32,312 nucleotides of DNA from assembly GCF_007570865.1 (NCBI RefSeq), contig NZ_VLPS01000013.1, positions 1-32,312 on the forward strand, written 5' to 3'. Of the stretch, positions 19,231-32,312 are shown piece by piece. The stretch is from Atlantibacter subterraneus. GTDB taxonomy: Bacteria > Pseudomonadota > Gammaproteobacteria > Enterobacterales > Enterobacteriaceae. Numbering within the stretch: position 1 is the stretch's first letter; each line of letters starts with the position of its first letter. The notes under the pieces are model-generated. The model saw only the letters and a program-made list of their open reading frames with translations. It was not told the DNA's origin and searched no databases. The position numbers were made by a program, and so were the translations under genes.

Positions 19231-19548
19231 ATGGACGATTTGGAAAGCATTATTATGGAGCTATTAGTCAATGCAGGCGCGGCGCGCAGCGAGGCATTAA
19301 GCGCGCTACGATTAGCAAGAAGCAATGACTTTAGCGGTGCCGAACAGGCAATGGTGCAATCACGCGAATTCGTTAAGCAGGCCCATAAAATCCAAACCCA
19401 GCTCATCGGCATGGATGAGGGCTCCGGCAAGCTGCCGGTGAATCTGATTACCGTGCATTCTCAGGATCACCTGATGAATGCGATGGTGATTCAGGATTTG
19501 GCAGAGGATTTAATTGAACTTTACCGACGCCTGCCACCAGCAAACTGA
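19231..19548 (+). CDS. PTS IIA component, Lac/cellobiose type
   Basis: This 105-residue, all-helical protein takes phosphate from HPr. The predicted phosphohistidine is H76 in ITVHSQDHLM, with D79 as the metal-binding aspartate at the centre of the trimer. It closely follows the IIB gene, and the operon ends at a terminator 15 bases downstream that also serves rpoC from the other side. HPr and enzyme I are not in the window and must come from the general PTS genes. Confidence 0.95.
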   Translation: MDDLESIIMELLVNAGAARSEALSALRLARSNDFSGAEQAMVQSREFVKQAHKIQTQLIGMDEGSGKLPVNLITVHSQDHLMNAMVIQDLAEDLIELYRRLPPAN

Positions 19549-19562
19549 TTTATTGCAGCCAT

Positions 19563-19590
19563 AAAAAAACCCGCCGAAGCGGGTTTTTTA
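19563..19590. terminator. bidirectional terminator shared by the PTS operon and rpoC
   Basis: AAAAAACCCGC pairs with GCGGGTTTTTT around a CGAA loop (stem 19564-19574 and 19579-19589). Both strands end in a run of U, so it terminates the rightward PTS IIB-IIA message and the leftward rpoB-rpoC message. The stem resembles the normal rpoC terminator, so the PTS genes appear to use the host's existing signal. Confidence 0.95.
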
Positions 19591-19604
19591 TTAGCTGAGC
19601 ACGA

Positions 19605-23828
<4,224 letters not shown>

Positions 23829-23904
23829 GGATTGGCTCCCGTCGGAGTTAGCACAATCTGCCGCCAGGTTTTACCCTGGCAGCAGTGACCTGTTTGAGCG
23901 AGAG

Positions 23905-26900
23905 TTACTCGTCTTCCAGCTCGATATTGATACCCAGCGAACGAATCTCTTTCAACAGTACGTTGAAGGATTCCGGCATGCCTGGTTCCATCTGATGGTT
24001 GCCATCCACGATGTTCTTATACATCTTGGTACGGCCGTTCACGTCATCAGACTTAACGGTCAGCATTTCCTGCAGAGTATAAGCAGCGCCGTATGCTTCC
24101 AGTGCCCACACTTCCATCTCACCGAAGCGCTGACCACCGAACTGCGCCTTACCACCCAGCGGCTGCTGAGTAACCAGGCTGTAAGAACCGGTGGAACGGG
24201 CGTGCATTTTGTCATCAACCAGGTGGTTCAGTTTCAGCATGTACATGTAGCCAACGGTAACCTGGCGCTCGAACTGCTCACCGGTACGACCGTCGAACAG
24301 CGTGATCTGACCGGAAGTCGGCAGGCCACCCAGCTGTAACAGTTCCTTGATTTCAGACTCTTTCGCACCGTCGAATACCGGCGTTGCAATCGGCATACCT
24401 TTTTTCAGGTTTTCAGCCAGACGCAGCACTTCTTCATCGCTGAAGGTGTTCAGGTCAACTTTCTGGCAAACGTCTGCACCGAGGTCATACGCTTTCTGGA
24501 TGAATTCGCGCAGTTTGGCGACTTCCTGCTGCTGTTTCAGCATGGCGTTGATCTTATCGCCGATACCTTTCGCAGCCATACCCAGGTGGGTTTCCAGAAT
24601 CTGACCAATGTTCATACGAGACGGTACGCCCAGCGGGTTCAGTACGATGTCTACCGGCGTGCCGTTTTCATCGTAAGGCATATCTTCGATCGGGTTGATC
24701 TTGGAGATAACACCTTTGTTACCGTGGCGGCCTGCCATCTTGTCACCCGGCTGAATCTGACGTTTAACGGCCAGATACACTTTAACGATTTTCAGCACGC
24801 CCGGTGCCAGGTCATCGCCCTGAGTGATTTTGCGGCGCTTAGCTTCGAGTTTCTTCTCAAACTCGTGCTTCAGCTCGTCGTACTGCTCAGCCAGCTGCTC
24901 AAGCTGATTCTGTTTGTCTTCATCGGTCAGGCCCAGTTCCAGCCAGCGATCGCGGGACAGTTTGTCGAGCTTCTCAGCTTCAACGCCGCCAGCAACCAGC
25001 ACAGCATAGATACGACCAAACAGGCCGGCTTCAAGGATCTGCAGTTCTTCAGACAGGTCTTTCTTAGCCTGCTTGAGCTGCATCTCTTCGATTTCCAGGG
25101 CACGTTTGTCTTTTTCCACGCCATCGCGGGTAAAGACCTGAACGTCGATAACGGTACCGGACACGCCGTTCGGTACGCGCAGAGAAGAGTCTTTAACGTC
25201 AGACGCTTTCTCACCGAAGATCGCACGCAGCAGTTTCTCTTCCGGCGTCAGCTGGGTTTCACCTTTCGGCGTTACCTTGCCCACCAGAATGTCGCCGCCG
25301 GTCACTTCAGCACCAATGTAAACGATACCGGATTCATCCAGTTTGGAGAGCGCAGCTTCACCCACGTTCGGGATGTCAGCAGTGATCTCTTCCGGCCCCA
25401 GCTTGGTGTCACGGGACACGCACGCCAGTTCCTGAATGTGGATGGTCGTGAAACGGTCTTCCTGAACCACACGCTCGGAAACGAGGATGGAGTCTTCGAA
25501 GTTGTAACCATTCCACGGCATGAACGCTACGCGCATGTTCTGACCGAGCGCCAGTTCACCGAGGTCGGTGGACGGACCGTCTGCCAGCACGTCGCCGCGC
25601 TCAACCGGCTCACCCAGGGACACGCACGGCATCTGATTGATGCAGGTGTTCTGGTTAGAACGGGTGTATTTAGTCAGGTTATAGATGTCGATACCTGCTT
25701 CGCCCGGGTACATCTCGTCTTCGTTAACTTTAATAACGATACGGGACGCATCCACGTACTGAACGGTACCGCCACGTTTTGCAACGGCGGTTACGCCGGA
25801 GTCAACGGCAACAGCACGTTCCATACCGGTACCAACCAGCGGCTTATCAGCGCGCAGAGTCGGAACCGCCTGACGTTGCATGTTCGCACCCATCAATGCA
25901 CGGTTGGCGTCATCGTGTTCCAGGAACGGGATCAGGGACGCACCGACGGAAACCACCTGCTGGGTGGAAACGTCCATGTAGTCAACCTGGTCGTTGCTGA
26001 ACAAGCTGGATTCGCCTTTGCTACGGCAAGTAACCAGATCGTCGACGAAACGGCCTTCTTCGGTCAGGTTGGTGTTCGCCTGCGCGATCACGTAGTTACC
26101 TTCTTCGATAGCGGAGAGGTAATGGATCTCGTCAGTCACCACGCCATCAACAACGCGACGATACGGGGTTTCCAGGAAGCCGTATTCGTTAGTCTGCGCG
26201 TACACAGACAGGGAGTTGATCAGACCGATGTTCGGACCTTCAGGGGTTTCGATAGGACATACACGACCGTAGTGGGTTGGGTGTACGTCACGTACTTCAA
26301 AGCCCGCACGTTCACGAGTCAGACCGCCTGGGCCGAGTGCAGAGATACGACGCTTGTGCGTAATCTCAGACAGCGGGTTGTTCTGGTCCATAAACTGAGA
26401 CAGCTGGCTGGAACCAAAGAACTCTTTCACTGCCGCAGAGATCGGCTTGGCGTTAATCATATCCTGCGGCATCAGGGTATCGAGATCGCCCAGAGACAGA
26501 CGCTCTTTCACTGCACGCTCAACACGTACCAGGCCAACGCGGAATTGGTTTTCCGCCATTTCGCCTACGGAACGGATACGACGGTTGCCGAGGTGGTCGA
26601 TATCATCCACTTCGCCTTTGCCGTTACGGATATCGATGAGCTTCTTCATCACTTCAATGATGTCGTCTTTGCTCAGGATACCGGAACCTTCAATCTCTTC
26701 GCGCAGCAGAGAACGGTTGAACTTCATACGGCCAACCGCGGACAGATCGTAGCGGTCTTCAGAGAAGAACAGGTTCTCGAACAGGCTTTCAGCAGCTTCG
26801 CGTGTCGGCGGCTCACCAGGGCGCATCATGCGGTAGATTTCTACCAGCGCGCTCAGACGATCGTTGGTCGGGTCGACGCGTACGGTTTCAGAGATGTACG

Positions 26901-27933
26901 CACCGTGATCCAGATCGTTGGTAAACAGCGTTTCGATGCGCTTGTGACCGGACTGGCTCAGTTTCGCCAGCAGATCCAGAGAGAGTTCCATGTTCGCCGC
27001 GCAAATCAGCTCGCCGGTGGACTCATCAACATAATCTTTTGCAGCCACTTTCCCGGCAATGTATTCAACCGGTACTTCGATGTGCTTAATCTCGTCTTTT
27101 TCAAGCTGACGAATATGGCGCGCGGTAATACGGCGGCCTTTTTCGACATACACTTTGCCGTCTGCTTCGATATCAAAAGAGGCGGTTTCGCCACGCAGAC
27201 GCTCCGGGACCAGCTCCATTTGCAGCTTGTTGTCACGGATTTCAAAAATCACTTTCTCAAAGAACAGGTCAAGGATCTGTTCAGTGGTGTAGTTCAGCGC
27301 GCGCAGAATGATGGTTGCAGGCAGTTTACGGCGACGGTCGATACGGACAAACAGGTTGTCTTTCGGATCGAACTCGAAGTCCAGCCAGGAACCACGGTAA
27401 GGGATAATACGTGCGTTATACAGCACCTTACCTGAAGAGTGAGTTTTACCCTTGTCGCTGTCGAAGAACACACCCGGGCTACGGTGCAGCTGAGACACGA
27501 TAACGCGCTCAGTACCGTTGATAACGAAGGTACCGTTATCGGTCATGAGCGGGATTTCGCCCATGTACACTTCTTGTTCTTTAATGTCTTTAACGGTGCC
27601 TTCCGGCGCTTCGCGCTCGTAGATCACCAGACGCAGTTTCACGCGCAGCGGAGCCGAATAGGTTACGCCACGAATTTGACACTCTTTAACGTCAAATACG
27701 GGTTCGCCAAGACGGTAACTGACGTACTGCAGTTCCGAGTTGCCGCTATAGCTCTTGATCGGGAACACGGAACGGAATGCCGCTTCCAGACCATACTGGC
27801 CTTCAGGATCTTGCTCGATAAACTTCTGGAACGAGTCAAGCTGGATAGAAAGGAGATAAGGAATGTCCAGCACTTGCGGACGTTTTCCAAAATCCTTACG
27901 AATACGTTTTTTCTCGGTATAGGAGTAAACCAT
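23905..27933 (-). CDS. rpoB: RNA polymerase beta subunit
   Basis: Beta is the second catalytic subunit of RNA polymerase and the rifampicin target. The 1342 residues equal the E. coli length from the ATG at 27933, which has GAGGAAC before it; an in-frame ATG at 27975 lacks a ribosome-binding site. The rifampicin pocket ([20 protein letters not shown] and following KRRISALG) has the sensitive residues at the positions of D516, H526 and S531, so no classical resistance change is present. The [12 protein letters not shown] segment near the active site is intact. Confidence 0.99.
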   Translation of the reverse strand: MVYSYTEKKRIRKDFGKRPQVLDIPYLLSIQLDSFQKFIEQDPEGQYGLEAAFRSVFPIKSYSGNSELQYVSYRLGEPVFDVKECQIRGVTYSAPLRVKLRLVIYEREAPEGTVKDIKEQEVYMGEIPLMTDNGTFVINGTERVIVSQLHRSPGVFFDSDKGKTHSSGKVLYNARIIPYRGSWLDFEFDPKDNLFVRIDRRRKLPATIILRALNYTTEQILDLFFEKVIFEIRDNKLQMELVPERLRGETASFDIEADGKVYVEKGRRITARHIRQLEKDEIKHIEVPVEYIAGKVAAKDYVDESTGELICAANMELSLDLLAKLSQSGHKRIETLFTNDLDHGAYISETVRVDPTNDRLSALVEIYRMMRPGEPPTREAAESLFENLFFSEDRYDLSAVGRMKFNRSLLREEIEGSGILSKDDIIEVMKKLIDIRNGKGEVDDIDHLGNRRIRSVGEMAENQFRVGLVRVERAVKERLSLGDLDTLMPQDMINAKPISAAVKEFFGSSQLSQFMDQNNPLSEITHKRRISALGPGGLTRERAGFEVRDVHPTHYGRVCPIETPEGPNIGLINSLSVYAQTNEYGFLETPYRRVVDGVVTDEIHYLSAIEEGNYVIAQANTNLTEEGRFVDDLVTCRSKGESSLFSNDQVDYMDVSTQQVVSVGASLIPFLEHDDANRALMGANMQRQAVPTLRADKPLVGTGMERAVAVDSGVTAVAKRGGTVQYVDASRIVIKVNEDEMYPGEAGIDIYNLTKYTRSNQNTCINQMPCVSLGEPVERGDVLADGPSTDLGELALGQNMRVAFMPWNGYNFEDSILVSERVVQEDRFTTIHIQELACVSRDTKLGPEEITADIPNVGEAALSKLDESGIVYIGAEVTGGDILVGKVTPKGETQLTPEEKLLRAIFGEKASDVKDSSLRVPNGVSGTVIDVQVFTRDGVEKDKRALEIEEMQLKQAKKDLSEELQILEAGLFGRIYAVLVAGGVEAEKLDKLSRDRWLELGLTDEDKQNQLEQLAEQYDELKHEFEKKLEAKRRKITQGDDLAPGVLKIVKVYLAVKRQIQPGDKMAGRHGNKGVISKINPIEDMPYDENGTPVDIVLNPLGVPSRMNIGQILETHLGMAAKGIGDKINAMLKQQQEVAKLREFIQKAYDLGADVCQKVDLNTFSDEEVLRLAENLKKGMPIATPVFDGAKESEIKELLQLGGLPTSGQITLFDGRTGEQFERQVTVGYMYMLKLNHLVDDKMHARSTGSYSLVTQQPLGGKAQFGGQRFGEMEVWALEAYGAAYTLQEMLTVKSDDVNGRTKMYKNIVDGNHQMEPGMPESFNVLLKEIRSLGINIELEDE

Positions 27934-28253
27934 AGGGTTCCTCAGCTCGCTGACAAGTCGACCCACTCTGTCCATTGAATAAGGACAGTTTATGCAACAC
28001 CATTTTGTTGACCGGAAAATGGAACACTTTCCGCAATGCCTGTTTCTATCACTCTTAAATCATTTCGTTGCGATTTACACAGCGCACCTGCCCTGTCGCA
28101 ATATATTAAGTCGTCGATAGAAATAACCATTGGGGGAAACCAGTAGATAAATAGTGTGAAAGGCTACTGGCGCCCTGTAGCGCAAAAAGGCTGGTGACCA
28201 AAAAGTCACCAGCCATCAGCCTGATTACTCAGGCTGCAACCAGAAAAGTTGGC
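27934..28253 (-). other. rplL-rpoB intercistronic region
   Basis: This 320-nt gap has no credible gene. It contains the rpoB attenuator close to rplL (28184-28214), then sequence that can fold around the GCGCC/GGCGCC stretch at about 28168-28183, where E. coli has an RNase III processing site. In E. coli this region sets the lower expression of rpoBC relative to the ribosomal proteins. Confidence 0.8.
28184..28214 (-). terminator. rpoBC transcription attenuator
   Basis: On the minus strand a 10-bp stem (GGCTGGTGAC with GTCACCAGCC, 28205-28214 and 28189-28198) with a six-base loop is followed by five U residues (28184-28188). It lies 39 bases past the rplL stop. In E. coli the equivalent lets only a fraction of transcripts continue into rpoB. 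Confidence 0.93.
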
Positions 28254-28619
<366 letters not shown>

Positions 28620-28685
28620 TTAAATTGTTCCTGAAAATCAGAATAAAGTTATATGTAAGCAGATGCTTTATAAAGATAACTGCGA

Positions 28686-29183
28686 TTAAGCAGCTTCTTT
28701 TGCATCGCGAACAGCAGCCAGAGTGCGAACCAGTTTGCCAGCCGAAGCTTCTTTCATGGTTGCCATCAGGCGTGCAATTGCTTCTTCGTAGGTCGGCAGG
28801 GTTGCCAGGCGATCGATTTGCGATGCCGGGATCAACTCACCTTCAAAGGCTGCAGCTTTGACCTCAAATTTTGCATTCGCTTTCGCGAACTCTTTGAACA
28901 GACGAGCAGCAGCGCCCGGGTGTTCCATAGAGTATGCAATCAGGGTCGGACCAACGAACGCGTCTTTCAGGCACTCAAATTGAGTCCCTTCAACAACACG
29001 GCGCAGCAGGGTGTTACGAACAACACGCATGTATACGCCGGCTTCGCGACCTGCTTTACGCAGTTCAGTCATTTTGTCTACAGTTACGCCACGGGAATCC
29101 GCAACTACTGCAGACAGCGCGCCTTTGGCTACTTCGCTGACTTCAGCAACAATCGCTTGTTTGTCTTGAAGATTTAAAGCCAT
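28686..29183 (-). CDS. rplJ: 50S ribosomal protein L10
   Basis: L10 anchors the L7/L12 dimers to the ribosome. The ATG at 29183 gives 165 residues, the E. coli length, with AGGAGC at 29191-29196 as ribosome-binding site; an upstream GTG or ATG would extend into the leader. The L10-L12 complex represses its own message by binding the leader. Confidence 0.98.
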   Translation of the reverse strand: MALNLQDKQAIVAEVSEVAKGALSAVVADSRGVTVDKMTELRKAGREAGVYMRVVRNTLLRRVVEGTQFECLKDAFVGPTLIAYSMEHPGAAARLFKEFAKANAKFEVKAAAFEGELIPASQIDRLATLPTYEEAIARLMATMKEASAGKLVRTLAAVRDAKEAA

Positions 29184-29486
29184 TAGCTTTGCTCCTGGAT
29201 GTTTGCCGGGACTCATGTCCCGGAACTCACTTCACTCTTCCCAAAAAGAAAAGAGCGTCTTAATACGGTGAGCAGAAACAAGCCAAAGAAAACTTTTAAA
29301 AAGGTCTTCAGGTTCTGTCACCGTCTACGCAGGACATTAAGTTTCAAAGAAACACCTGCGGTCTTGGACGGGGCCTGGATAAGGCCAGGCTCCAACCGAA
29401 AATTCTGTCTATACGTTCACCTTTTGAATCACTTTATGATTCGCGTGGCTCGCATAGCGTTCTGTCTGATTCGACAGAATCGTGGG
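29184..29486 (-). promoter_or_regulatory. rplJ (L10) leader RNA
   Basis: The ~300-nt leader between the promoter and rplJ is the autoregulatory L10 leader of E. coli type. It contains the hairpin at 29372-29390 (CCTGG with CCAGG) in the region where the L10(L12)4 complex binds. No protein-coding gene is evident in the 347-bp gap. Confidence 0.85.
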
Positions 29487-29492
29487 CGTAAG

Positions 29493-29521
29493 ATTGTAGA
29501 CAAATCCGCCGCCCACGTAAA
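29493..29521 (-). promoter_or_regulatory. rplJ (L10) promoter
   Basis: The minus strand has TTTACG (29516-29521), a 17-bp spacer and TACAAT (29493-29498). It matches the E. coli L10 promoter that drives rplJL-rpoBC. The -35 box is just upstream of the rplA stop. Confidence 0.88.
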
Positions 29522-29530
29522 TAGCGAATA

Positions 29531-30712
<1,182 letters not shown>

Positions 30713-30762
30713 GTGATAAAAATCGTTTTACGGGCAAAGCCCATAAAAACAAAAGGCGCGAA

Positions 30763-30791
30763 ATTGTAGTCCAATCTCGCGCCCTGTGCAA
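30763..30791 (-). promoter_or_regulatory. rplK (L11) promoter
   Basis: TTGCAC (30786-30791), 17-bp spacer, TACAAT (30763-30768) on the minus strand, as in the E. coli L11 promoter. It lies between nusG and rplK and starts the rplKA message. Confidence 0.94.
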
Positions 30792-30821
30792 CGATTAATC
30801 GCTGCTTTTACAACCTGACTG

Positions 30822-31367
30822 TTAGGCCTTTTCGACCTGAGCAAAGTCCAGTTCGACTGGCGTTGCGCGTCCGAAAATGGATACAGACACTTTCAGGCGG
30901 CTTTTCTCGTAATCGACTTCTTCAACAACGCCGTTGAAGTCAGCAAACGGACCATCGCTAACACGAACCATCTCACCCGGTTCAAACAGCGTTTTCGGAC
31001 GCGGCTTATCACCTACCTGCTGCAGGCGGTTCATAATCGCATCGACTTCTTTATCGCTGATCGGAGCCGGACGATCCGAAGTACCACCGATGAAGCCCAT
31101 CACACGCGGCACGCTGCGCACTAAGTGCCAGCTCGCATCATTCATGACCATTTGGACCAGCACATAGCCCGGGAAGAATTTGCGTTCGCTTTTGCGACGC
31201 TGGCCGCCGCGGATTTCCACAACTTCTTCAGTTGGGACCATCACGTCGCCAAATAACTCTTCCATGTTATGTAATTTGATATGCTCGCGCAGGGAAGTCG
31301 CTACGCGGCCTTCAAAACCGGAAAACGCCTGAACGACGTACCAGCGCTTTTTAGGAGCTTCAGACAT
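30822..31367 (-). CDS. nusG: transcription elongation/antitermination factor NusG
   Basis: NusG links RNA polymerase to Rho or to ribosomal protein S10. The 181 residues have an NGN domain (about 1-120) and a KOW domain (about 128-160, [13 protein letters not shown]), with F165 in the known Rho/S10 contact. It begins one base after the secE stop. The family length and motifs are intact. Confidence 0.99.
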   Translation of the reverse strand: MSEAPKKRWYVVQAFSGFEGRVATSLREHIKLHNMEELFGDVMVPTEEVVEIRGGQRRKSERKFFPGYVLVQMVMNDASWHLVRSVPRVMGFIGGTSDRPAPISDKEVDAIMNRLQQVGDKPRPKTLFEPGEMVRVSDGPFADFNGVVEEVDYEKSRLKVSVSIFGRATPVELDFAQVEKA

Positions 31368-31368
31368 C

Positions 31369-31752
31369 TCAGAACCTCAGGCCAGTGATAAAAGAAACCA
31401 GGCGGACCAGAATACCATCCAGGCCCCACAGGATCAGTGACATTACAGCAGTAACCGCCGCTACAATTAACGTGGTATGCAATGTTTCCTGGCGAGTTGG
31501 CCAAATCACTTTACGGACTTCGGTTCTCGCTTCACGGGCAAACGCCACAGTCGCTTTGCCTTTCGTGGTCAGCAGCGCAACGCCGCCCGCTGCCGCAATT
31601 AAAATCACCACTGCCAGGGCACGCAACGGCAGGGATATATCACGATAAATGTAGTTGCCTACGATAGCTACGATCAGCAGCACCGCCACGGCGATCCATT
31701 TCATCGCTTCCAGGCCGCGCCCACTTCCCTGAGCTTCGGTATTCGCACTCAT
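31369..31752 (-). CDS. secE: Sec translocase subunit SecE
   Basis: SecE is an essential part of the SecYEG channel in the inner membrane. From the ATG at 31752 it has 127 residues, with three hydrophobic segments (about 19-36, 45-63, 93-111) and the conserved cytoplasmic [13 protein letters not shown] (78-90). An ATG-type start five codons upstream is less likely. It is transcribed with nusG. Confidence 0.98.
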   Translation of the reverse strand: MSANTEAQGSGRGLEAMKWIAVAVLLIVAIVGNYIYRDISLPLRALAVVILIAAAGGVALLTTKGKATVAFAREARTEVRKVIWPTRQETLHTTLIVAAVTAVMSLILWGLDGILVRLVSFITGLRF

Positions 31753-31891
31753 AAACCAACCTGTCACAATAAATCAGACAAACATTTTTGCCCCGCTACT
31801 ACGAGGCAAACCGAACCGAATCGCGTATTTCCGTCATTTTTCAATGGGTTACTGAATTAATCAGCAACATGGCGGAGGATAAATGCTTCGG

Positions 31892-31918
31892 ACTAAACGC
31901 CCTCTTCAGAGCCTGTCT
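31892..31918 (-). promoter_or_regulatory. candidate secE-nusG promoter
   Basis: TTTAGT (31892-31897, minus strand) could be a -10 box, with TGAGAC (17 bases upstream) as a poor -35. It lies in the 281-bp secE-tuf gap, where a promoter is expected. Support is weak; no better candidate was seen. Confidence 0.35.
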
Positions 31919-31975
31919 CAGCAATGATTATGAGAAAGAAATCACTGATGAGCCAGGTTCTGGTTCGAAAGCGTG

Positions 31976-32005
31976 CAAAAAGGGCATCAAATGATGCCCT
32001 TTTCA
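31976..32005 (-). terminator. tuf terminator
   Basis: AAAAGGGCAT (31978-31987) pairs with ATGCCCTTTT (31994-32003) around a six-base loop. On the minus strand five U residues follow the stem, so it ends the tuf transcript. It is 30 bases past the tuf stop. Confidence 0.92.
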
Positions 32006-32033
32006 TGCGCATTGCGTCAAATGTTATCAGCGA

Positions 32034-32312
<279 letters not shown>

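Noticed and set aside
26200-26420. Possible rifampicin-resistance changes in rpoB
   Set aside because: The residues at the E. coli D516, H526 and S531 positions are wild type by reading the protein.
24586-27435. Open frame of 949 codons on the plus strand opposite rpoB
   Set aside because: It is the antisense shadow of a highly expressed gene with strong codon bias. It has no family motif, and rpoB itself is fully conserved on the other strand.
27934-27975. Longer rpoB start adding 14 residues
   Set aside because: The upstream ATG lacks a ribosome-binding site, and the ATG at 27933 has GAGGAAC and gives the exact E. coli length.
31753-32033. A small plus-strand frame (68 codons from 31788) in the secE-tuf gap
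   Set aside because: It overlaps the secE promoter region and tuf terminator side, and no ribosome-binding site or homology is visible.

Overview
The window comes from a gamma-proteobacterial chromosome of the family Enterobacteriaceae. Protein lengths, active-site residues, operon order and leader RNAs closely follow Escherichia coli K-12, but details differ, so it is a related genus (Enterobacter, Lelliottia, Klebsiella or Kosakonia type). I cannot name the species. It is essentially the K-12 rrnE-purHD ... rpoBC-rplKAJL-nusG-secE-tufB region, with one accessory cassette.

Left end (1-3450). The first ~300 bases are the promoters (P1, P2) and antitermination leader of an rRNA operon that reads leftward out of the window; its 16S gene is not included. 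Diverging from it is purH-purD, with a PurR box, a structured leader RNA and a good terminator.

Middle left (3450-8500). Six leftward genes follow: nudC, hemE, nfi, yjaG, hupA and yjaH (de-capping hydrolase, haem synthesis, DNA repair, DUF416 protein, HU-alpha, lipoprotein). rsd, the anti-sigma70 factor, diverges from nudC. The zraPSR genes found here in K-12 are absent, and purD and yjaH converge with only 34 bp between them.

Thiamine block (8500-14089). A TPP riboswitch precedes thiC-thiE-thiF-thiS-thiG-thiH. All six genes are intact; thiC through thiS and thiG/thiH overlap their neighbours, and thiS/thiG are nearly abutting. This block makes the HMP and thiazole halves of thiamine and joins them.

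Accessory cassette (14122-19548), between thiH and rpoC. It encodes an AgaS-like two-SIS-domain sugar-phosphate isomerase/deaminase, a GntR/UTRA regulator, a GH4 6-phospho-glycosidase, and a complete Lac/cellobiose-type PTS permease split over two divergent transcripts (IIC with GH4 leftward, IIB and IIA rightward). A perfect 18-bp palindrome between IIC and IIB is the obvious operator. The inferred pathway is import and phosphorylation of a disaccharide, cleavage by the GH4 enzyme, then processing of a (possibly amino-) sugar phosphate by the SIS enzyme. The substrate is unknown. This is the most novel part of the window.

Right end (19560-32312). On the minus strand are rpoC, rpoB, rplL, rplJ, rplA, rplK, nusG and secE, then the 3' end of a tuf gene cut by the window edge. 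The classical controls are visible: the tuf terminator, the rplK promoter and L1 site, the rplJ promoter and L10 leader, the rplL-rpoB attenuator, and a bidirectional terminator shared by rpoC and the PTS genes. I saw no tRNA gene, insertion sequence, CRISPR array or prophage gene.
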